Assembly: GCA_035222895.1 (NCBI GenBank)
Contig: JAVYIG010000093.1
Coordinates: forward strand, 744,001 to 808,000
Source: Strongylocentrotus droebachiensis
Taxonomy: Eukaryota; Echinodermata; Echinoidea; Camarodonta; Strongylocentrotidae
DNA: 64,000 bases
Direction of reading: 5' to 3'
Part shown: piece by piece, positions 14,775 to 26,700 of the stretch
Numbering within the stretch: position 1 is the first letter of the stretch
Layout of the letters: each line of letters starts with the position of its first letter
Notes under the pieces: model-generated
The model's input: the letters and a program-made list of their open reading frames with translations, nothing else
Told to the model about the DNA's origin: nothing
Databases searched by the model: none
Position numbers and translations under genes: made by a program

Positions 14775-17700
14775 GAAGATGATATTAGCAAAGATTAGTG
14801 GCAATGATGATGAAGGAGATGGTGGTGAATAGAAGGAAGATAGAGGGAAATATACTAGGCAATACATGTATTATAACAAAGTGGTACATGCTGAAGACAG
14901 GCTAATCTAGAAAAAACACTATAAAATCATATATTTTATGAATACTCCATTAATACCCTTCTACAGATGCATCTTTGCACTGAATAATACTCCTTTTTCA
15001 AAACAAATAATTACTAATTATAACGGTACCCTCATTGTTTTGTTGCAGTCAATACCCTGGTCTGTTGAGTGGTATGCAGATGAACTGGGTTTGTGATTGG
15101 TCTCAGAGTGCTCTGCTTGGAGAAGGAGGTTACTACATCCAGAAACATCATGTAGCCAAGGACAGCTCAATAGAAACAAGGTAATAATATCAGGGGGGGG
15201 GGGTGTTTCACAAAGATCCTAAGTCGAACTTAACTCTTAGTTAGACTTAAATTTTATGGAGAGCCATTTGTAGCCTTAAAATTAAATATATTCATAAGCA
15301 AAAATTCAAGTATTTTAGACTTTTTATAAATTCCACATCAAGAACGTAAAATCTCCTTGATAATAGAAAATATGAATGATTTGAATCAACATGTTATGCC
15401 TTTAAAAATAAGTTTTACAAAATATTTTCAAAGATGCTTACAGGTTTCCATAACTTCAACTTAAGATCTTTGTGAAACACTCCCCCAGGAATAATAAATG
15501 ATTATAATAGCTACATTTATATTTCACACATCCTTCCCAAGGGGACACTCAATGAACCTCTACAATTCAGTATTATTACACTGGCTCTAGGCCAGCTGTC
15601 CTGAGGTGCTCATAGCATTCAAGGAATAAATTCCTACCAGGTACCCATTTACTACACCTGGGCGAAGAGTGGCAAATGTTGATTCATGTCATGCCAATCC
15701 ACAGTCCAGTGACGTGTATGCTATACCATGTTACACAGAGCTACATTTTAACTCCTTGATGAATCAAAGGTCCTAAAAGGTGTACACAAATAGATAACTT
15801 AAATTTTTGTTTTGTTCATTTTGTTGCGGTACCACATGTCGTTTGATGTAAGAATGTTAAACAAGTAGTTGTCACCAAAATGTCCAATTAAAACTGTTCT
15901 GTTTTTATTTGAGCATTTCAGCGTTTAAACTTATCATTATAATTACTAACCTATTTAAATTTCAGATGACTTTTGCTATTGAATACTGCAGCAGTATAAG
16001 AAAATCTGTTAGTTTTACTTATATGACAAAGAAAATATGCTTCAATTGTTCTATTAAATTCCTGTTCATTTCATCAAACTTGTGTTTGAGAAGCCTCATA
16101 TCATGAAAATAGGGATTATGATATTTATGTATGTTTTGTTGGTGTTCTTTCAGAGAGAACCTTGTGACCTGTATGTCGACCATACACAGCTTTGCGCTGG
16201 GTGATTGCAACCAGGTACCATGGGCTGGCAGCGTGGAAGACAAGATTAAACTTACTACGCTCAAACTACACGGCAAGAAAGAGATTGTCAAAGTACACAC
16301 TCAGAGAGTGGACAACCTCCCGTACACCAAACTTATCATGAAAGAGAGGATCAAGGTAAGACATATAGGGATGCTCGTGTTCAGGTCATAGCCTCATTTT
16401 AGGCCTTGACTTATCCTCATTTTTGTTTTGGGTATTTTAATATTGGTATTATGATACTAAAATACTTTTTGCAGGCCCTATATTATAGAGCACATATTGT
16501 AAATATATTGGACTCCCACCTGTTTGACTTTCTTTTCTGGCTCATTGTGTGTATAACCAACTGATTTCTCTGGAAATACATTTAGATTTAAGATGACTTG
16601 AGGAGAAAACTTCAGCTTCACTGATTAAATATCATTTTTAATTTCACTGCTGTACATTTGTCCTTGTACATGAGCCATTTCAACGGCAGGTACTAAAGCT
16701 ATTTATCACTGTATTTACAATAGCAACAGCCCTAATGAAAAAACATAGTCTTTTAGCATACACATTTTTAGGAAGATGGAATAGAAAGAGTAATATATTC
16801 ACCAGAGGCATGATAACATGGCAGTAGAGAAAAAGAAACAAATATTGATGTTTTCATGCAAATTCTTTTCTCAACGTTTAGGCTTCATGGCCAAAAAATA
16901 CTTGTGATACCACAATTAACCAACAACTTTAGTTGTGCAGAATATGTTATGTTTTCCCATTTATTTTCTCTGGCAGCAAAAGCACTACTTAGAAGGTAGC
17001 CCGGGCAAGCAAGAGCTCTTCGTAGGTCCAAGAACATTCCGACGATTCATGGATTGCTTCAGATACATCTACAATAACAAGAGCAAAGAGAATACTGCCA
17101 AAGTAGGCAGACTCAAGTAAGAAAGAAGTACAATTATTACATTCTTGGAAAAATAATTATGGTATGAAAGATAAGTTGAGCTTGCATGCATAATGGCCCG
17201 AATTTACAAAGGAGGTATATCTTAATCCATGGTTTAAACCTCTATAAGCGTAGTATGCACGTGTCCTTGTGTCTTATGGCTAATAAGACGCATATGAAAA
17301 TATACGCTTTTAATATTCAATTATTTTAGTCCACGGTGGAGGTTTAAACCATTGTTTAGACCGGTGTTTTTCAACCTGGGTGCAGCAGCAAAGGATGCTG
17401 TAAGACATCTTTAGGGGTGCCGCAGAGAAATTTAGCTACATCAAAAACTTACTTTGGAATAACGTTGATTTCATGAACAAAATATATTAGGAACCGCTAG
17501 ACTATGTAATTTCATGAGGAAATAGCATTCTGAATTTACAATTTCTTACTTATTGTCTCTTAACGTTACAAATATAGCTTGATTTATGTACAGTGAAACC
17601 CGTCTATAAAGGCCACTTGGGGCAGACAAGAAAAGTGGTCTTATAGGCATGTGGTCTTCCTGTATAAGTGTACAAGTTTCAATGGAAACAAAAGAATATG

Positions 17701-20700
17701 TGGTCTTTCTAGACAGGTGGTCACTGAAGCAAGTTTCAATTTATATATTTGCAATGAAATTTGATGGGACACCTCCTGGAGGGTGTTTCACAAACCCTTG
17801 TTTTAATGACAAATAGTAGTGACAAATCTGTTGCAAGGATTTCAGTAGCTTATAACAAAAACTGTCATTTGTCACTGATGACAAGTTTTGTGAAACGGGG
17901 CCCTGGTAACCCCTACATTCAGAGAGAGTTCAAGAACTTCTAAAATAGCAGTCATTGTGAACCATTTATTCACACATCACCTACCTGTAGGAAAGCACTG
18001 AACTGCTTAGCCCGAACTTACAGCGACTGCAAGAACAAGCGCCTTGACATCCGTCGTCTGCATACCCTCTACGAGGAGGCGAGTAAGAGGACGGCTGACC
18101 TGCTCCAGCAGCTGACAGGGAAGGCTACTATCCTGGAGAAGACCAAGGCTCAGTATACAGAGGCCAGTAACAGTCTCAGTGCATTCCTGCATATGAACGA
18201 AGTGGAGAGTGATGAAGAGGTCGAAGATCTGCTCCTGATCGCTGGTGAGGGGTTAACTGTGTGGTCATTTGAGACAAGATATGAATGAAAATAACAATAA
18301 TAACGCTTTTTGGTAAAGCGCATAACACATACGCATAATTGCATGTCTTTATGCGCTTTATAGTATTGTAATAATGACTGCTATGAGAGACATAGTTGTT
18401 TTTATACACTCACTTTTTCCGAGAGCCTATAAAAACATGCCTCAAATATTAAAGCAGTCATTATAACTTTTATATACTGAAAAGGGTCATAGAATACATG
18501 TGCGACTTACCAATATCATGGTAATCAAGTTTGTTTACGCTATCGTCTGATCACGCACTAATTGAGTTTGTGTGCTAAAATCCTTCCTATTGAGATTGCA
18601 CGCATATCCCTATGTAGTCTAGAAAAAAAGGTATGGTAGTCGTGCTCCGCACAAACTAAGTTAATTAACACGTAAACCAAAGGGGATCACACTACTCATA
18701 CCCGCCTACCAGTCAATAGTCTTTTGAAAAGTGCCCGCGCTTTTCAAAAGACTATTGACTGGTAGGCGGGGCATGACTAAAATCATGACTCCAATTTTAA
18801 CCAATCAGATAGCTAGATTTCTAATGTGAGGTATAAAAAAAAAGAATACAGAATGAAATATATCATACATAAGGATCCCCAATCTTATATTTACTCTTAG
18901 ATGAGAGGGATGAGTATGATCGAGAGTTTGATCGTATGAGAGAGGAGAATCTCAAGTCCAGGAAGGTAGCTATAGAGGAAGACCTTGCCACGGTCAAGAG
19001 GAAGATGGATGAATGTAGAGCTACTCTACAGAAAATACACGATCAGGTAGGTTCCTTAACTCACTTTAATCCATCCATAAGACACACATTCACCATGAGG
19101 CTAGACTCAATTTATCTTCAGCTCACTATTCAACACTTTAAAGGTATTTCCTTTAGGGATTGGGTTTCTTGCCTCAGATTCTAAACAAAATCCTGGATTT
19201 AGCTCATGCTGCAATCATAGTTATAAACCTGTAGGTCAGTCAGGAATCCCATGACTTTATACAAGCGGATTGCATGTTTGATTATCAAGATATTTATGAA
19301 TGGAAATCGAAATTTCAAAAACCTTTTTCAAAATGGTTTTCATAACTACAGTCTATTGGGGAAAATGAGTATGGTAAAATCGGTCACTCAGAGATTTTTA
19401 CTTTTTTGAGGCACTTCATGATAATTTTGAAGCGCAATTTTTTAGGGCTTCAATATTACACCATATCATAGACACTGACGACACGTACAGTAGGGCCATG
19501 CATCTCAGATTTAACATTGTTAAATGCTGCCTTTAAACTGCATGTGACACAAATATAGTGGGCGAATGAGGATGATTGTCAATCACTAGTATTATTTGTA
19601 TGAAGGCTTTTGCACTGACCAGGAAAACTGACCAGAAAAATGTTTTGCGCAATAGCACCTAAATGGCCGTGCATCAAAAACAATATCTCATGGTTTGTAA
19701 AACAAAAGTACCTGGATGACCGGAATATTGTTTCAATATCTCATGCTTTGAGATGCGCGAATAGATAAAAAATGTGAATACCGTTGAAATATGCGTCAGG
19801 CTATTAAAGACAATGGATGTATATTGAAATTGGACATTAACGTGTATGCCTTTTATGCCTCACAGTAACCATATGGTAGGAATACTCCCCAGGTAGTGGA
19901 GATGGTGCACATTGTGCGTAAATGAATCCGATGACCGGGGTAATAATATCTGTAAAGTACTTAGAGAGGGTTTTCCGTATTAAGCGCTTTATAATTCCAG
20001 ATTATTATTATTATTATTTATGACCAGGTAATGCAATGGAAAGAGAAGGTGGACCGTCCCTGCATCGAGCGTCTCAAGTCGTTCACCAACCCACCTCCCA
20101 TTGTCCTCCAAGTGATGGAGATGGTGATGGCCCTCCTAGGGAAGAACAAACCCGTCGGAAACTACCAAGGAGACAAGTCTCTTCATCTGCCGTCCAACGA
20201 AGAGGCCTCCATGATGTCTGGTCGACAGTCTACATCGTCCAGCGGCGGGATGAAGAGCCCTTCCAAATGGAAGCCGAGTAAGTACATTCCCTCTTAACAC
20301 CGGGGCCCTGTTTCATGAAACTTGATATCAAGAGCAAGTTACAAGCTACTGTTATAAGCTACTGAAATCCTTGCTTCTGATTGGTTATCAGCAGATTTGT
20401 CACTGATTTTTGTCATTTGTCATTGAAAAAAGGCTTTGTGAAACGGGTCCAAGGGCCCTGTTTCATAAAACTTTATATCAATACCAAAGTTACAAGCTAC
20501 TGTTATAAGCTACTGAAATCAAGGCATCTGATTGGCTGAGAGCAAATTTATTATAGAAATTAAGCATTTGTTATCTAGATAAAAATGTTTCATGAAACAG
20601 GCCCCTGGGACCCATTTCACAAAGCCTTTTTTCAATGGGGAATGACAAAAATTAGTGACAAATCTGCTGATACCCAATCAGAAGCAAGGATTTCACTATA

Positions 20701-23700
20701 GCTTACAAATATTGTCATTTGTCACTGATGACAAGTTTTGTGAAATGGGGCCCATATTTTCACTGACAAATGACAAAAATCAGTGTCAAATCTGCCGATA
20801 ATCAATCAGAAGCAAGGATTTAAGTAGCTCATAACAAAAACTGTCATTTGTCACTGATGACAATTTTTGTGAAATGGGGCCCACGCCTATTCGGGAGCCC
20901 AAATACTAGCTTGCAAACCAAGTAAAATATATATTTTACAATTGGTGGTGGGTGATTGATTATTATATGTTATGCGCTTCTGGTAAAATGTTCTAATATA
21001 CCTGTCACTACGTGTGCTTATAGGCAAGCTGTAAGTGTTGTTCTTAATTCTGTTGTAATTTTCATACAAAGTAGAAAATGTTGGAGGCATAAATAATGAT
21101 ACAAATATTTTGGATAAATATGTATGAAGCACTGAGTACATTCAGAGCGTCTCTAAGCACTTTACAGATACAGTACATCTATATATGGAAATATATGCAA
21201 ATTTATGGAAATATATGGACATAATGAAAATAATGGAAATCATTGATATATATCGATATATATGGAAATGTATGGAAATATATGGACATGGCTAATTTCA
21301 AACGGTTTACAGTTCAATTGCAGATAATGAGTCTCGAGATGTGGATATGTTATAGTGTGCTTTTAAGTCTTCGTGTCTGTGTTTGTTTGTATTGCATCGT
21401 AATTTAAGGAAGCTTATGTTTACCCATCTTCTCTGAGAAGACTACTTGCAAACAGAATGTTCATGTTTTGGGTTGTGTTTATATTTGTGGTGATGGTGTT
21501 CATTTTTGTCCAATATTGATATAAGTTCAATGTTGTTTTATGTGATTTCATTTCAACTTTCAATCACTATGCACATAGTCTTTGTGCAGTCTGTGTACTC
21601 AGAAATATAAAAAGAAAATTGATGTATCTTTTTAGAAGCATATAATTTTCATCACTGCATAAAAATAAATTATTAACATAAAGGTCATTCTAGAGTTTCA
21701 AATTTTATAAAATACACAATGCTAAAATTGATGAGCATATAAATTCATATTGCACACACTTCTAAATAATATAGTCAAGATATTTGACATCTTAATGCAC
21801 ACTTATGTTCAAGAATTTATAAATGAACAAGACCTGTGCACTGCGTGAATCTTGATCTCTCTCCTATTGTTTTAATGCACACACTTTCACGTTGCTTAGG
21901 AGAAACTGGGTCCAAGTCAAGTAAGTCGTCTTCTAAAAAAAATGGATTGATCTTGAATTGAATATTGGCTTGATCCAGTTGTATTTTTGTATTGTCGATT
22001 TGATTTAAGTTTGAAGTCCCCCCCCCCCCCCCTCCCCCTCCCCCCTCCCCAGTGTTTACCTATGAAATGCATAATAATACACTCTATTAAGCTTGTATTT
22101 GTGTCAGGATTTTGTTGCACTAACATACTTTTGTTTCTCTTTCTCCCTCAGATAGTGTGTAAAAATACATTTCTGATGCAATTTACAGAGAAATATCAAG
22201 ATGTCATACTCTTGATTCAATGTTATATACATTGGAAATTAAATCTAAAGGTTAAACATGATGATAATAAAGATAATAATAGATTTGTATAGAGCGCATA
22301 TCAAGGCATACTAAGGCGTACAAAAAATCAGGAAATTGCAAAAAAAATTAATTTTCATAGTATTTATTCTCATAACAATAGGGATTTGCTCTTAACCAAA
22401 TGATTCTTTTTTTCCAAAATTTTTCTGTAGGTATAATGATTACATTTGTCCTAATTTCAGTCAAATGTGGTATCTCTCTTTTGAAGCAAGCGAAATTAAC
22501 GACAAAGAAATCCTATACCTCCTCCCGTTTTCTGAAGAAAACAAAAGGCATTGAATTAATTTACTTGTAGTATGAAATTTGAAATGTTTGAAGTCAACTG
22601 TATTTTCTTTGCTTATATTTGATGAAAATTTTGTACCCATGATTCATTAATTTATTTTGATGGCTCATTTTTCATACCAAAGTCGCGAAATTCCAGGTGT
22701 CGTTGAAATGGTCGACACTAACTTTACTACTAGTTTTTAACTTTCAATAAACAGCACCCTTACTAACCGGTGAAATGCCCAAAGATACTAGCACTAATCA
22801 GTCAGGTAGGTATGAGAGAGTGTGAAAGAAACCCAAAGTTTGCAGTTCTTCACGCACATGTAGTTGTACTAGCATGTTCACACTATTCACCTGTAGCTTT
22901 TATATATATGATGACAGAGGAAGTCAGAGTATTTACCAGAGTTACATGTATAGTCTATGAATTAAAAAAAAAAAAACTATAACAAAGTCAGTAATACAAA
23001 ATGCTTACACTTCAATATTTATCTAGAAATTATGTTTGTTTATTGCCCAACTAGATATATTTGTGAGTAGTTTTTTATGACTGCTGTCCAAGATTATAGT
23101 AATACATTTTGTATAATTTGTTTGTACGTAGTACTATGATCATTCATTAGATGAAGCTTGTGCAGGAAGATACATGTACGTTGTAAGCAAAAAGATCCAT
23201 CTCTTTGAACATTATTCTTATAGCAGGAGAGAGAGAGGAAGGGAGTGGGTGTGTGTGGGAGGGAGAGTGAGTGAGGGAGGGAGGGAAAATAGGTAGGTAT
23301 GTGGGTGGGTGAGTGAATGAGTGGGTGAGGGAGGGAATGGGTAGGTCGGTAGGTGGGTGGGTGAGGGAGGGAGGGAATGGGTAGGTGGGTGAGAGTGAGC
23401 AAGCAAGAGATGTGAAATACTTAATATTTTCATGTCCTAATATAATGAAATTACAGTGTACATGTATGTCATTTTTGATTCATGATTTAAATATTATTTG
23501 TGGTTAACAAAATCATCAGTTAATTTCCAACCCATTCTTATCATTGTTTTAAAGATTTTGAAAGGATTTTAATACACAGCTTCCCTGTAGTAAACTATAC
23601 CACATGCATGTATTTACAATATTAGGATCCTTGAGTTTCTTTGTCTTAGTACTTTCCCAGGCATTTCTGATGGGTCTTAGTCTCTTCTGCTTGACAACAC

Positions 23701-26700
23701 TTTCTCTCTTTTTTCTATGTTCATGTTGCATTGAGACATGCATAACATTTTCTAGGTGGGTTTTTCTTTGGAACTTTAGTTTTTATATACCGGTAACTGT
23801 CCTGAATTTGTAATATCCTTGTTTGGCATTCTGGTGTATTTGCTGGGTTCTTAATGGTTGACAATTTGTTAATAGAAATAATAGAAATATTGGGAACTGT
23901 CTATCATTATTATGTGTACTCACCTTTTTTTCAACCTGCTGGTAGCCTTTTTAATTTTTTTTATAGTTGCTTGAGTGAGGAATTTTATTTTTCATCTTTT
24001 TTACTTTGCAAGTTGTTGATTGTTTTATGCTTGCTTGCAGTAGAATTTCCAGTAAAATGAGTTTCAAAATATTTTGTTTAAACTACATGTATTTTATTTT
24101 TTTGTTTATTACCTGTAGTGTATTCTTTTTTTCTGCTTGTTTTAAATTAGATCAAACTTTCCTTTGTCATTTTTATGCTATAGTTTGAAAAATGTTTATA
24201 GTAAGCTGGAATATACATGCACAGCATGATCATAACAATTGTTAATTCTAATGGGGCTGAAAATATGCTCCAAATTCTACAAAAGTTTGTCATGATTTGA
24301 AATGATTTTTTCAATGAAATGTCCATTTTATAGATTTCTAGTTAAATCATAAATTACTCAATCAATTGAAGATAACATTTAATTTCACTGAATGGATTAG
24401 TTTCCCTTTTTTAAAGCGACTATACTGATGCTTTTCTTTATCTTAGTAATCACCTATGTTACGTGCATCCCACCTAAAATGGAAATAAATAATACATATA
24501 CATATACTCCCTATGAAATTGCCAACAGGTAGAAGAGGACAAAATCACAAATGATTTACAATCAAATGCGATATTAACTTGAATACTCTAAGAGGAGAAC
24601 ATTCTGCAATGTCATCCTCTGTATTCTTTCTGCCACCTTTATGTTGTGGTATATAAAATGCAAAAGTAGGAATATACATTTTTAGCCTAGCAATGATAGA
24701 AACATGTATCATCTAGCGTGTCTCTGGTGCTATTATATTAAATTATATCTATTTTCCTGTGATTATTAAGACACTTTAAAAATGATTTAAGAAAATAATA
24801 TTTATATTATATTTATTCTTGGGAACCTACAAAATCAAGCTATGCTTTCCAGTAGGTTCCTGTTTCATTTCATAATTTTGAACTTACTTGTCAACTATGT
24901 TCTTTATTGTGCAAACAATTGATATATGAAACGGCCATATTTTGAATCAATCAATCAATCAATAGAACATCATTCATTAATTGTACGTTATTCTATCTTC
25001 TTTTCATCCAACTCCACCACGACAGAAGGCAAAGACCTGGCTTCAGACAAGCAGCGCTGGAAACAGATCGCAGTACTCCTCCAGGATTCTGTCAAGTTTG
25101 TTGACATGCTCCATGGGGTGTCTTGGCAGAATGGTCTCCATCGTAACATCCTGGCAAACGTAGAGTACTACCTTCCCAGTAAGAACAAGGATGGCGACGG
25201 CGTGACTGGAGAGGGCTCACTACTAGACATACCAGGTAAATATGTCACCAGACTTTCGATCACAAGGTCCGCTCTTCCAGTCCCGCCGCGACACTTATGT
25301 CCTTTGGCAAGACATTGATCTACATTTGCCACACTCAACCCAGGTGATGTAAAAGGGTACCTGGCAGGAGTTAATTCCTTGAAATGCTAGAGCGCCGTAA
25401 TGGCAGTCATGCTAAAGCCAGGGTAATAATTGGGAGCGCCAGGAGCGTCAAGTCTGACAGACATGAGTGCTATACAAGAATCCACTATTATAATTATAAT
25501 TAATATTATTATTAATATATCAGTAGGAAATGATTATTTTTGTTACTGTTTACAAACTTTGAATGGAGATTTACTTGTCTAAATGATCCCTATTTGCATA
25601 AAGGATGCTTAGGGGATTAGTAAATAGAGCAGTTTATCGTACATCCAAAAAGCCCTCGTTTCAAACCTAAGTTGATATTCTAACACCCTTTCATATAAGA
25701 GTGGTAAGGATTTTATATTCTCAATTACAAAGTCCCTCGGATAGGACTTTAAGCCATATATACATGTAGTTGCAAATAAAGCAGTATGGTGAAATGAACG
25801 TTAACATCAGTATAAATTAATTCACTTTGTGATGAAAATGAAATGCAACTGTTTTTTTGTCAATCCAGCCTGTAGATGCTTCTCTTTACCTAAGAAATTT
25901 AATGCATCCACTCGTGATCCCGCATTTTTTATTCCAGGTGGGCCTAAGCTGCCTCCAGGATCCCGGCGTAGCCCCTCACCCGGTGACGGTGCCCCCAACA
26001 TCACCATCGCTGCCACCCGCTACAGCTCGGAAGATGCAGGTAACCTGGTGGCTTACATCTGTGCCATGGTGGAGTACACACACTCCTGTGGACCCCTCCA
26101 GAATCTTCTTAAGCAGGTCAAGGAGCTGGAGGAGCAACAGAGGGAGACAGAGAGGCTCCAGAAGGAGAAAGATGAAAGGGTAAGTTTTATCAATGGTGGT
26201 GTAGAGGTGTTGTAGTCGAGCGGTTAAAAACTTGACTGGAGATGACTGGAGGTTTGTTCCTTGGCTTAAGCAAGGCATTTTATCCATGTTGCTTCTCTTC
26301 ACCCAGGTGTTAAATGGGCAACCGGTAGGATGCGAAGGTTAACGTGTGTGGTGGCGTCTGGGGCTAGAATACTCCCCAAGGAGTGCAGTGTGTGCACTAT
26401 GATGTGCAGAATTTCAATTGGACCCAATAACCGGGGTAATAATAATTGCAATATAAAGCGCTTCATAGAATATAGTATTAAGCACTACACAAATATGACT
26501 TATCATTATTAATATAATTATTGATATTATTATTATTAAATGATTTGATGTTTCATTTTACCTGATGCTATTAAAGGAAGCATGTGTATGCTTTTTAGTT
26601 AGCAACCAGGGGACAGAAAGCTTTAAGAGATCTCCTAGGGACTTAATAAGGATTAATGCTGTACCAAAGGGCACATCTACTTGGTGTCAAACTTAGCTCG

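Noticed and set aside
13629..14856. CRISPR-like arrangement of repeats and variable spacers
   Set aside because: The spacers are themselves GAT runs, unit lengths vary from 171 to 406 bp, and the genome is eukaryotic.
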